Positions 7,350-16,905 of a DNA stretch of 40,358 nt are shown piece by piece; within the stretch, counting starts at the first letter, position 1; each line of letters starts with the position of its first letter. The position numbers and the translations under genes are program-made. Where the stretch lies: NCBI GenBank assembly GCA_003427395.1, contig BFEA01000425.1, positions 1,084,084 to 1,124,441 of the forward strand. The letters run 5' to 3'. Origin of the DNA: Chara braunii. Its lineage: Eukaryota > Streptophyta > Charophyceae > Charales > Characeae. Below the pieces are notes generated by a model. The model had not been told where the DNA came from. It searched no databases and saw only the letters and a list, made by a program, of their open reading frames with translations.

Positions 7350-8069
7350 TCACTTTGNTGTCCGTTGTTTGGGCTTCTTGCCATGNNTCCGTACTCTCTG
7401 AGGTTNTGNCTTCTGAATGTACAGCCACCTGAAGNCCACCAATTCCAAACATTTCCNGCCAAGCCNNATGATTCGGAAGTCAAGCATGACACAAAATTCC
7501 TCCCATAGTGTAGGGAGATAGGGCTGAGAGAAAATACCCCTCCTGAGATACAAAAACTCTGAGGGCTCGGTCACCGCCTCGTAATCAATCACTGCCAACG
7601 ATCTGTATCTCTTGGCCAAGTCCACTTGACCGCCCCAATAAGAGCCATCAATAAGATAGTAGAGGACATGAGGTTTAGGATAATCAGTGAAGAGCTTGGG
7701 ACCGAAACTGTAGACCAGCTTTGTATTACCGTCGAGTCTCTCAGCTTCCCACTGCACATACCCGGCTGCAGCTGCCCATACTGCGTCAAAATGAGGATGT
7801 GCCTTATTCCTTTTTTTCAGGAAGATCTGTAAGTCACTGACTGTACCTTCAGCGAACTCAGTGAGAGCTATGAAGATTGACAGATCTTCACGCTTGAAAC
7901 CATTGATTCTGACATACCTGTATGGGAAGCTCTCCTTGTCAGCAATCTGATTAAGGTTGTCAAGGANCTNCTGNTCAACTGTGATGGGGTTGATTTCTCT
8001 CATGTGNTTGGATAANNAGTCGCTTCCNGATAAANAGAAAAAGACTNTTTTTGACTGATAGGTGTCCAC
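7350..8069 (-). CDS. LTR frame L3: array-type domain protein, 3' LTR copy
   Basis: A 239-codon frame in the element sense, containing Ns that leave several residues undefined. It has no ATG at its start; the frame is open upstream to about 8200, so it could be a downstream exon. Residues about 35-120 carry the pattern of the internal array: leucine-rich helix (LDNLNQIA), PYRYVRI, a strand pair ending DLQIFLKK, a W-containing helix and a late proline pair. A longer C-terminal part (GSYWGG, LPTLWEEF) has no counterpart in the array. The right LTR copy has stops at two positions, so the frame is decaying there. Function unknown. Confidence 0.45.
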   Translation of the reverse strand: MDTYQSKXVFFXLXGSDXLSXHMREINPITVXQXXLDNLNQIADKESFPYRYVRINGFKREDLSIFIALTEFAEGTVSDLQIFLKKRNKAHPHFDAVWAAAAGYVQWEAERLDGNTKLVYSFGPKLFTDYPKPHVLYYLIDGSYWGGQVDLAKRYRSLAVIDYEAVTEPSEFLYLRRGIFSQPYLPTLWEEFCVMLDFRIXXLGXKCLELVXFRWLYIQKXXPQRVRXHGKKPKQRTXK

Positions 8070-8329
8070 TGGATGATTGTCAGTTCTGGTGGACTGATAG
8101 GTCCCCAGACACTTGCCTAAGTGCTGCTTGATTGCCTTTTGGGTGCCTCCTCGGACGCCGTTNCTNAATGCTNTTTCNGAATGNTATTTTCTGAATGCTG
8201 CTTTTTAATGCTGATCTGGAGACTGAATGACTGTCGACCAGAAAACTGAGTAGCTCTTGATCACAAAACTGTCGAACAACTGTTCGGAAACTGGTCAGCT
8301 ACTGATCCGAAAACTGGTTACTTGGTGTT

Positions 8330-8425
8330 TCTAGAAGAATGATTGCTTGCTGTCTTGAAAAGAAAAGAAATGATTGCTTGCTGTTCTAAAAAAAAAAGAA
8401 CTGATTGCTTGCTGTTCTAGGAGTT
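8330..8425. repeat. Short tandem repeats (TGATTGCTTGCTGT units) in the LTR
   Basis: Three copies of TGATTGCTTGCTGT.CT separated by A-rich spacers, in a wider stretch (8220-8500) of GAAAACTG and GAACACTGTTC words. The right LTR has the same array near 26950-27045. Confidence 0.7.
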
Positions 8426-8688
8426 GATCTGGTCGCTACTTGACCATTCTGAACACCGTTCCGAACACTGTTCTGATCACAGTTTGATTGTTCTGAATAC
8501 TGTTCTAAACACCAACTGAGTGTTGACCGAGAACCATCCGAATACTGATTGCGGTTCAGGAAACCGATTAATTGGGACACCAAACGTTGTTTTCATGAAG
8601 GAGCTGCAAATAACAGGGGGGGCGAAACTTTCTTTGGTAAACGTCCCAATAGAAGCCGTAAAGGACAAAGCCAGGGCGTCACCCGCAC

Positions 8689-8994
8689 TTACTCGAGTTT
8701 TAACCTGGCTTGTTCAACAGTTTCCAGGAACGAGCTAGTATTGTGCATTTTACCGTCGCGGCCATAAAAGCAGAGCACGTACTCGATGTATTTCTTCCCT
8801 TCAACCATCCCAACAGCATGCCTCCACTGAGTTTGTCTGTAAGATTCCATATCTGTGCAGGCCTCTTCCACCCATCCTTCCTTTTTGTCTCTGTTCAATC
8901 GATATTTCAACNCGATGACATTGTCTTCTTTCATAATTCTCTCAAATTCTTCTGAGGTCAGGCAACAACANAACGAACTGCAGGTGAGTTCCAT
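8689..8994 (-). CDS. LTR frame L2: small frame with possible array-like fold, 3' LTR copy
   Basis: ATG at 8994 gives 101 codons. The frame is open upstream to 9051, so an earlier non-ATG or spliced start is possible. The C-terminal half (WRHAVGMVEGKKYIEYVLCF, then GRDGK and a helix) resembles the strand-strand-helix plan of the array and of frame L1, but with few identical residues. The last codons overlap GAGTAAGTG, a strong splice-donor match, so the protein may continue after splicing. It lies in the shared-N block, so the copy at 27311 is not independent evidence. Function unknown. Confidence 0.4.
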   Translation of the reverse strand: MELTCSSXCCCLTSEEFERIMKEDNVIXLKYRLNRDKKEGWVEEACTDMESYRQTQWRHAVGMVEGKKYIEYVLCFYGRDGKMHNTSSFLETVEQARLKLE

Positions 8995-10398
8995 GGACTC
9001 TACACGCANAACACTATCACCTATCTTGAGCCGTACTGCGAGAGTACCGGGCTACGAATGATGATGAATCATACCAGGTGTGTGAGGGTCACTTTNTGTT
9101 TTCTATGTGATACACAGATTTCCTTGTACACGTAACTTACGCATGATCCCCAATCTCATATTGAACGGTGCAAGTCCAAGTGTCCCTCACTCTAACACAG
9201 GAACTCTGACTGCTGGCATCAACAGACTCTCGAGTGCGAAAGTTCTTGTTATTATTTTCCCATCTAAATATCAGCAGTTGTTCCCTCCCTCTTCGGTTCA
9301 TCACTCGCCTTAGGTTCTCAGAAGAGGTTTTCCGATTGCTTAGCAGCAGGAGGTATGGTCGATAGCCCATTCAATGGGCCACATACTCATTGATTAGTAC
9401 TAGGATCCGAAAGCTCTCATGATCGGACATGTGTACACANGCCCTTCACTGGCTCAGACTGCTGTACCGCGCTCGAAATCTGTAGATACCAGTACTTCAG
9501 GCAAAAATTCATATGAGCCCGTGGGCAGAGGCTCTGGGCTCAAAACGAGTCCGAGCACGGCTTAATGGATCTCGTCACACAGTTCATTCACCCGTCACCG
9601 TCAGCCCAATCATGATTAAGCATCGTCTGTTCGACCATCCCCGCACTGCCTCAAATAAGGGTTCGATACAGTCTGGGTTCAGAGCTCGGGTTTTTCACCT
9701 AAGAGCTCGGTCTCCCTGGCACTGGGCCAGTNCAGACTCAGGTACAGTAAGCAAGTAAAAGAAAAAAACGAATTAAAAAAAAAGGCTCTGAGGAAACTGC
9801 CCCAACTCTCAAACTATCNCCGATTGCATAGAGATCAACTGAGGCACGAGTCTTTTGTGAAGCAAAAGAAAAGGGAAAAAAAAGAAAGGGGGCATGCAAC
9901 ACTTTCTCACCACCTGGTTAAAGCCCCATCAGCTATAATGAGGTACTCAAATTACTCCCCGTTGAGCTGGTCCTTACCGTTGCCCAGGCAAAATAGACAC
10001 TTAGTCGCCTTCAAGTANGAATTTAGCGAGGACGTAAGTGATTCTCCTCAGTACCGACTTTCTTTTCCCCATCCACTCAGAGGTCAAGGCATAGAACACG
10101 ACCAATGGAAGACATTTTTAACTCCCTTCTGACGTTCAAACCCACTAGGTAGGCCCTAAAGAAGACCCGCATAATCGATCAGGTGCCTGCCTGCAATCAT
10201 CAGACTCGTAAGGCATTTAGTCTTGCTCACACAGGCGTTCGCAGTCTTACACAGTCATGCATCAGATTTACCACAAGGCACAATCGAACTCTTACCACTA
10301 TAGGCAATCATTCAGTCAANTGAGAGTGTGCACGCCAACCCACTCACGCCCTTATGCAGTCGCGATAAGCAATCGCACGGTGCAGTCACGCAATATAG

Positions 10399-10528
10399 TC
10401 ATACGGCACTGTCACACCATGCAGTCACACGACACTGTCACACAATGCAGTCACACGACACTGTCACACAATGCAGTCGCACGGCACTGTCACACAATGC
10501 AGTTTCACGACACTGTCAGACAATGCAG
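10399..10528. repeat. 26-bp tandem array, 5 units (left LTR)
   Basis: Five contiguous units of TCACACGACACTGTCACACA plus ATGCAG, with the first and last two slightly divergent. The right LTR has only four units (29021-29124). No spacers, so it is a minisatellite. Confidence 0.9.
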
Positions 10529-12202
10529 TCACACGTCGCAATCGCACAGTCATTCACATGTCGCAATCAGCAGTCAGCCCGTTCACACGGGTACACACTA
10601 GCTCGCACGTTTTGCACTCAATTAATTGCTGACTGCAAAACAACTTCTCATGATTGAAGGCGACCATTTCAATCGGATGCACAATTATAAACCCGTACGT
10701 TCAAACTCTCATATGGCCACGCCAGACGGTAAGAAGAGTTGAAATCCAGGTTGTTCATGTGATCTCTACCCTCACGATGTCTAAATGACCTGGCTGAGAA
10801 GAAATAGATCAGGCTCAACCAAGCAGAGTTCGCTAAAAGGGCGTACAATGCCTAAAGCAGGACCATAACCGAGTTTCCCGCCCCTTTTAGATTAAGACTG
10901 CCAGCACGAGTGTAAGGAAGTCGTTTAGTTCTCTGCAATCCACGCATATTGTATACCCGCGTTCACTCTCTAATCCTCACTGTTTCTTGCATGAGACTCT
11001 CTGGCGATCGCACCGACCTCAGATTCTCCCGACAGTGCGAAGGAGTCGCTCTGACTACGATCGATAAAAAGAACAGGGTAATCTTTACGCGCCGATGATA
11101 AAGATTTGCTCACATTGAAAACAAAGTTACTACGAAGGGTAACTGCACATTGTCTCCAGGTTCGACCTGGCATGAGCAAAACCCACTACGAGAACCTTAT
11201 CTCAGACAAGACCGATGCGTGGTAAGAGCATGCGATTTCAAATCCAACTGAAAGTCAGCTAACAACAACGGGAAGCTACAGAATGAGAACTACTAGTGTC
11301 CACACAACATAGCTTTTACCTCTCAAGGTGAACAGTTAGTGATAGCCGTCACAGTGCGATCTCAAGACGGCCACACATCTCACAAGGACTGCTCGTTCTT
11401 CTTAGATTGATAGTACCATAGTTTTACGCTCCGATCACCCAAAGCTCATCACATCATTCACCTCGCCAGAGTATTACCGACAACGCCAACGAAGATGGTC
11501 TCGTATGCTTATTCCACCCACGGCTGACTGGATCACATAAGGCCTCTCTCTCAACCCTGCCTCGTCAGGTTATGAGCAAACCAAGTCTCACTCGATCACA
11601 GCGTGTTTGCATGAGCGGACAGTTCACGACAAGTTTGCCGCGCGAACACAGCGAAGCCTTTCGAGTAAGCCAATTGGCCACTCGTGCCTGCTCTCGGCTC
11701 GTAAGAGAAGCCTGACCTCCTCTCCCTTGCGTGGCGTTAGGCCATCACCATGGCCAAGACTCTGTCGTCTTCTCTATACGTTTCCTCCTTACTTCACCAT
11801 GCCCACTCCACACCGACTCTTCACGCACTGGAGTCAGGTTCACGTCAGCTTCTCCCATCTGCCCAAGCCCTCTCGCGCACCTTTTCTCCCTCCCGTTGAC
11901 CTTCTTGGCGCGCCATGTGTGCGACGAGTACCCCAGTCGGATCATTTCACGCGCTATGCCGATGCTTCGTTCTTCTGCGGGAACGTGCCACGTCGTAGAC
12001 TGAGTACACCGCTCATAGCCTCATGCTCCCTCGCTCTCTACGAGCCCACTCTTTTCTTGCTTCTCTGACGAACGCGGTAGGCTCACGTCCCATGCTCGTG
12101 CGCGTCCAGCTGTCTCTCGTAAGCCCGCCCGCTATCTCACACGTGTTGACTTTCTTATTACCTCTCTCCACTCCGCTATCAGTCTCTGCCCCGTTCCCCT
12201 CG
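10529..12202. other. LTR interior without a supported gene
   Basis: About 1.7 kb of ordinary-composition LTR sequence. Plus-strand frames near 11607-12068 change length between the two LTR copies and run antisense to the element, so they are taken as chance. No repeats or promoters stand out. Confidence 0.5.
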
Positions 12203-12673
12203 CTACAGTGAGTTCACTTCGGGGCCGCGCTCCACTGGGCCTGCCAATGGGTGATTTCGGCGGATCTGGTCCAGTCCGTGCCAGGACTGGACATTCGCTT
12301 CGCGCTCGCTCATTTCGGACTCTCCTTCAGAGTCCCGGTCATTGTGTTGTACTTCTCTGTTAATAGTCCCTGTTGAGGAATCATCCTTATGGTAAGTGAC
12401 GGTCACACGCATCCCGGCAGTCACTCCGTCCCACTTGCATCTCCGCTCCGCTATGTTACGGGCCTCAGTAATAGCTGCTTGCAGCCCCTCGTCCCGTCGC
12501 ATTTCCTGTTCTCTGTGACCGCAGACGTTAATCTTTAGCCTCACTTCCCCGTCTGGCTTGCTGTAAGTCAGTATAGTCTCTACCACAGTACGCTTCTCAT
12601 CTTCTCTCTCCCACATCCAAGAGTACTTCATATACCTCGGCCTGTAACCGCGCAAGCCATTTTGATCCGCCAT
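12203..12673 (-). CDS. LTR frame L1: 156-residue protein, 3' LTR copy
   Basis: ATG at 12673 (MADQNGLRGYRP) opens a 156-codon frame in the element sense, uninterrupted in both LTR copies. Residues about 13-50 predict two or three strands (PRYMKYSWMWE, VVETILTY, EVRLKINV), followed by a helix (GLQAAITEARNIAERRC) and a last strand (MRVTVTY). This topology matches the array proteins, but sequence identity is low. The C-terminus is acidic and probably disordered. About 20 residues differ from the right-LTR copy, so constraint is not obvious. No known family recognised. Confidence 0.45.
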   Translation of the reverse strand: MADQNGLRGYRPRYMKYSWMWEREDEKRTVVETILTYSKPDGEVRLKINVCGHREQEMRRDEGLQAAITEARNIAERRCKWDGVTAGMRVTVTYHKDDSSTGTINREVQHNDRDSEGESEMSEREANVQSWHGLDQIRRNHPLAGPVERGPEVNSL

Positions 12674-13936
12674 AGCCACTCAAAATAGCTAGGGGCTTGC
12701 TCCCGAGTACACGCGTTCGGATGACCCAAGATATTCCCTTCTGCCCTGTTCTCAGGCCCCCAAATCAGCGACATCAACACGATAGAGTAGCTCGAGGACA
12801 CTCACTGCTCATTGCTTGATAGCCAGCCTCTGCCATCTTTTGTAGTCGCGCCTCATACCAAGATCCCAGTACTTTAAACAGAGATCGGGGTTCGTAAAGT
12901 TTTGAAAATAAAGAAATAATTTTAAAATTGGATTTTTACACAAAGGAAACCCCCAAAAAGTGTCTACAGGCTTTCTGTTGCCTGCCCCCGTCGCTTCGTT
13001 TCATTGTGAAACGACTACTATTTTAATGTGGTGGTCCCATAACGGAATACCAACGATCACTTTTTCCCTTTTTTAAAATACAACTTCGATTTTCCCCGTC
13101 GGGTACCTGTGTTCGATGGCAAGGAGGGTGCTTATGACCCCCCATGGGGGTGGTAAGCCTCCTACCGATGCGGCCGGGGGTCACCCCTCTTTTGGGGTCC
13201 TCCCGCGCGATGCCCAGCCAAACAGGCTTAACAAAGACGTCTTTCGAGGGGTCGGGCCAGCCTAGACCATCAGATAGTAACCGCGGCTGATAAAACGAAT
13301 CGTCGACCTCCCCTACGACGTGACGGAGCCTAAAGGAAAAAGTCGTATCTGAAAATCGGTAAGTCAATAATAATGTTTGCAATAAAAAAAAATAAAAATA
13401 AAAAAAAATGAAAAGAGAAAATCTCAACGGTATAGTGACCCGATATTACTGGATTATCCCAGATTAAAGCAAGGGCCACGATATGAGTAAAGTTCAGACA
13501 CTTCGCTTTCCTTTCCGCCCTCACACATTTTGCTTTTTTTTGCCTCTCTTATCTAGCCTTTTATTTTTGACGGCGACCTGCCCCATGCACTTATCCCATA
13601 ACCTGGTAGAGGGGAGCTCGACGCGCAGTGGAAAAGACTAAGCCAGTCTTTTCACCTTCCTGGTCCAGGGAGAACCCGACAGCTACCACGACCACAGGCC
13701 GGTAGTGCTCTGCTGTACAGCAGGGTGCCGAGCCTGCGTGGACCAAAGGAAAGCCCTGTGGCGCACCCTTTTGCTGAGGGCAAGCACCAACAGGGTCGGT
13801 CTACGCCAAGGTACAACCCAGGTACCAAGGATCTTGATTTGGGAACAAACCCATAGGCCGCGGCGGCAGCGCAAAAGGCCGATACCAGACAGGGATTCGT
13901 ACACAGAGGAGGGCCGGGACACCGTGCCCTCCGACA
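12674..13936. other. LTR 5' end region in element sense, no supported gene
   Basis: About 1.26 kb of mostly noncoding LTR. It holds an A/T-rich run (13380-13410), which in the right copy has become an (ATA)n tract, and GC-rich DNA near the terminus. A TATA box for the element could not be identified with confidence. Confidence 0.45.
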
Positions 13937-13970
13937 TACTACCAAACCCCCACCCAGCATCCCCGCTGGG
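13937..13970 (-). other. Candidate polypurine tract next to the 3' LTR
   Basis: Read on the minus strand, the bases directly before the 3' LTR are G-rich (GGGTGGGGGTTTGGTAGTA, then TGTCGG). This is where plus-strand DNA synthesis is primed in LTR elements. It is not pure purine, so the assignment rests mostly on position. Confidence 0.4.
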
Positions 13971-13992
13971 TCTAAACTCTTGAGACGCTCGG

Positions 13993-13999
13993 TATAAAA
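13993..13999 (+). promoter_or_regulatory. Antisense TATA box (TATAAAA)
   Basis: GGTATAAAACAACG lies 56 bases inside the 3' LTR boundary, on the strand opposite to gag-pol. A long pyrimidine-rich leader (14070-14285) follows, then an ATG in good context at 14297, consistent with an antisense transcription unit. Confidence 0.45.
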
Positions 14000-14296
14000 C
14001 AACGCATAGCCTAGAACCTTCATTCATTCTCTTCGTACCATAGCGACTTGCTGTAGGTAGCATTTTTGGCAGCCGTCATCCCCTTTTCTTTTCATATCAT
14101 CTTCTTCCTTCTTTCTCCCTCTGCGAGTTTACATAGCTTCTTCCCCTCTTTTTCTTCTCCCTCTTATCGTGCATACGACATCGCTGCATAGTCTGTGCCC
14201 CTATTCTCTACCTTTCTTTACCACTTTTGTAGTTCTCTGTCATACTTCTTTTTTTTTTCGTTCTTCTCTTTTTCGAATTGCACTTAACCCCGCACC

Positions 14297-14545
14297 ATGC
14301 CTGAAGCACGCCGAGGACAAGGTAGAGGAAGAGGAGGGAGAGGGGGTAAGGCTCGGGAGGAACCGCCGGCTCGTGCGCGGCGTGATTATAGTTCTTAGGA
14401 GGAGGAGGATGAACCACGGGGTTATGGCGCACACTCGAGACCCTATCCTCGCCATTCAGTCGTTGCGTGGTATGGACTATTTCCGAAAAAAATTCGAAGC
14501 GCGCTACGGCGCGCCCAACACTTCCTCGCCTCCTTACTCTCATAG
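14297..14545 (+). pseudogene. Candidate antisense ORF with RG-rich N-terminus
   Basis: ATG at 14297 in the context GCACCATGCC starts MPEARRGQGRGRGGRGGK, an RG-rich segment of RNA-binding type. The frame has a TAG at 14396-14398, then stays open for 48 codons (EEEDEPRGYGAH...) to 14543. An alternative frame from about 14410 to 14735 (RDPILAIQSLRGMDYFRKKF...) also looks protein-like, so a frameshift or splicing is possible. Some Tat-lineage plant elements (Grande, RIRE2) carry an antisense extra ORF between pol and the 3' LTR, which is this position. Function unknown. Confidence 0.35.
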
Positions 14546-15035
14546 AACCCCCGTCACTCCTACGGCGAGTAGAGCCCTAGTGACTGTTCCCTTCGTTCCT
14601 TGTACTGCTTCCTCTGCCCCTCATCCCAATGACTGTGTTCTTTTCAGTATTTTCTTTCTTCTCTCACTATTTCAGTTAGAACTCATGACAATTTTCTATG
14701 TACTGTATAAGCGCGACTTCTTCTCATCTTTCTGATTTCTCAGCTCATACATCACTCATAGTGTCCCAGGCTTAAGAGTTTGAATATCTCGAGGCCAGGG
14801 ACGCAGGTTCCTTGTGAACCAGACCGCTTGTCGGGCACCAAATTAATTTAAGAAGGATTATGCTTTCATTTTCTTGTTTGCTGCTGATTCTAACCTCTTG
14901 TCATCCTAAAATCTGTTCTTAATCCATGACAGAGAAAAGTTACCTTAACCTCCACTTTGGCTGTAAAATCGAGACACTGCCAATCTGATACCAATGCTTG
15001 GGACACTAATCCAGTCTGCCATGCTGGGAGTAGGG

Positions 15036-15213
15036 CATACCAAACCCTTTTTCTGTCCTCTGGTCTGAGTGAGATATCTTCTCAACTTCTCAAGTGACTC
15101 AGGGGATACCAAACCCTGTTTTCTTTTTCTCTGGTCTGAGCGAGGTGTCTCCTCAACTTCTCAGACAGGAGGAAAAGAATACCAAACCCTTTTTCCTTTT
15201 CTCTGGTCTGGGA
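15036..15213. repeat. Three imperfect tandem repeats of about 70 bp
   Basis: Each unit contains ATACCAAACCCT, a T-rich run, CTCTGGTCTGAG and CTCAACTTCTCA. Starts are near 15036, 15105 and 15178; the third unit is incomplete. Confidence 0.8.
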
Positions 15214-16329
15214 ACTTCAGCTAAATCTTTGTATACCTGAGAAACAGCAAGTCCCACAGACAACAAATATACCCCAACAAGCAGACCCTCTGACAACCAG
15301 CAGGCAAGCATTAATGAGTTAAAAATAAACCCATAAATAAAATAATAAATAGTAAATAATAATTAACACATAATAACTCTTCATACCCAGAATTCATTGA
15401 TTGCCTCGGTTTCGACCCACCACTAGGCAGGAATGCCAGACATCCCGTCAGTCTGACATACCTCATTCGGCCCACCTCAGGCCAGGACTAGCCAGACCAT
15501 TTGTCTTGACAGCCCCTTTGACCTGCCTCCAGGTCAGGACCAGCATACCCACTACTCGAGTATGACAACCCTTTGACACTCTCGCCAAAACACCCAGACA
15601 ATAACGGGTCTGGTCACCTTATGACAGTAGACGTCCCGCCGGTCAAATTGTCCCGAACCCGGATTTGACCACTGCGGTCAGGGACCGACTCACCTACCAG
15701 TTTTTGGCCAAGGGCGCTGGCTGCCCCGCCCAGATTTTTGAACGTGGGACCCGGTCTAACCACTGTTCCTGGCTCTGGCTAACCTCATTGGATTGCATCC
15801 TCTGACTGCAGTAGGGTTCCAGCTGACCCCTTTCGACCTCATAGGCCAGACTCCCGGAGCCTTAGCCTCAGTCGACTACGGAATTCAACACTCGCGTCGG
15901 GGACCTGCTGGCCCCACCAGATTGCAACCTGCTGCGGTAAGGCTCTGGCTGGCCCCGACAATCAACGCATCCTTAGGTTAGAGAAGAAAACTCCCAGGCA
16001 CAGACAATCAGGCAAGCATATCATGACCCACAAGTAGACTGCCCACCCCCCATAACAGGACAAACATTTCTCAAGAGATGTCACTTCAGTCTCAAAAGGC
16101 ACTGAACAACAACATGATAACCAACACCAAGCCCTTGCAGGAGACCTCCCTTCAGCCTCAAGAAGGATGCTTAGTGCTGGCCCCAGAGAGGTCCCTTCCC
16201 TCAACTGGGAATTTTTTTTCCAAGAGACGTCCCGTCAGTCCCGAGGAAATACTGAAATGTTGATCTCAGAGAGGTCCCTTCCTTCATCTAAGTGAAGACA
16301 GTCAACTTAGTTAAAAAACACGAAACCCC

Positions 16330-16475
16330 TCTACTGACAACTCTCAGTCAAGTAAAGTTGGGCTTCTTTATGCCTGTCCTCATCTGAATTTCTTGGATGG
16401 ACAACTTTGTCAGAGACAAGAAATTCTTCTGCTGACAACTCTCGATCAGACAGAGTTGAACTTCTTTATGTCCAC
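16330..16475. repeat. Two direct repeats of about 47 bp
   Basis: CTGACAACTCTC...CAGTTGGGCTTCTTTATG-like units lie at 16330-16378 and 16429-16475, separated by 50 bases. They match with several substitutions. Confidence 0.65.
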
Positions 16476-16682
16476 CATGCTCTTCTCTTTATCTTAGGAT
16501 AGTACTAATCATATATTTTGATGTGCCACAGCCATGAGTTTCTCGAATCTTTGACACCGTGTCAATACTCACGAAACTGATTTCACAGTTATTCCCCACT
16601 CTCAGGGACTTTACACTCATGAAACGACTGCAGCGCTGCATCAAAAGACCTGACTTAGTCGTTTGCTGAAACACTGAATGAA

Positions 16683-16800
16683 AGGACTCACTGAAAACTG
16701 AGATAGTGAAACTGAGATGTTGAAACTGAAAACTGGAATTAAATTGCCGAAACTGAAATGACGAAACTGAAGTTCTGAAACTGAAATGCTGAATCCGAAA
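16683..16800. repeat. GAAACTGA short-period repeats
   Basis: About 115 bases in which GAAACTGA(A/G)AT recurs every 12-18 bases, just beyond the end of pol. Confidence 0.75.
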
Positions 16801-16905
16801 TGCTCAATTGACTATGCACGAATGATCACAGTCTCTTGAAAATTTCAGTCTCGTTGTCTCATTGTCTCGCTGTTCCTTTTCTCTTAGTTCTGTGGAACTG
16901 TTCTC

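Larger units (their letters stand above)
6858..13936 (-). repeat. 3' LTR (left copy), 7,079 bp
   Basis: It starts TGTCGCACTTTTTCC and ends CCCTCCGACA. It is collinear with 25481-32570 with a near-constant offset of about 18,620. Outside the shared-N block, differences are scattered at a few per cent. It contains three minus-strand (element-sense) frames at 12203-12673, 8689-8994 and 7350-8069, and a 26-bp tandem array. About 20 N positions between 7343 and 8190 are resolved bases in the right copy. An LTR this long exceeds the roughly 5 kb I recall for Ogre elements. Confidence 0.87.
14546..16905. other. 3' internal region without supported sense genes
   Basis: About 2.4 kb between the antisense unit and the end of pol. 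No long element-sense frame. It contains short-period repeats listed separately, an A/T-rich patch (15318-15385), and C-rich DNA (15400-15960) where variants of GGTCAGGAC/CCAGAC recur. The word TGTCGGGCACCAAATTAATT at 14830 resembles an LTR-end/PBS junction, but no partner was found. Confidence 0.5.

Noticed and set aside
9137-9370. 77-codon minus-strand frame in the LTR
   Set aside because: No motif, and it lies in the consensus-filled block, so the second copy is not independent support.
10399-10528. 26-bp repeats as a CRISPR array
   Set aside because: Units are contiguous with no spacers, and the genome is clearly eukaryotic.
11607-12068. 153-codon plus-strand frame in the LTR
   Set aside because: It runs antisense to the element, changes length and boundaries in the right LTR copy, and shows no domain.
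14825-14850. Start of another LTR at TGTCGGGCACCAAATT
   Set aside because: It resembles an LTR/PBS junction, but no second copy or partner LTR was found.
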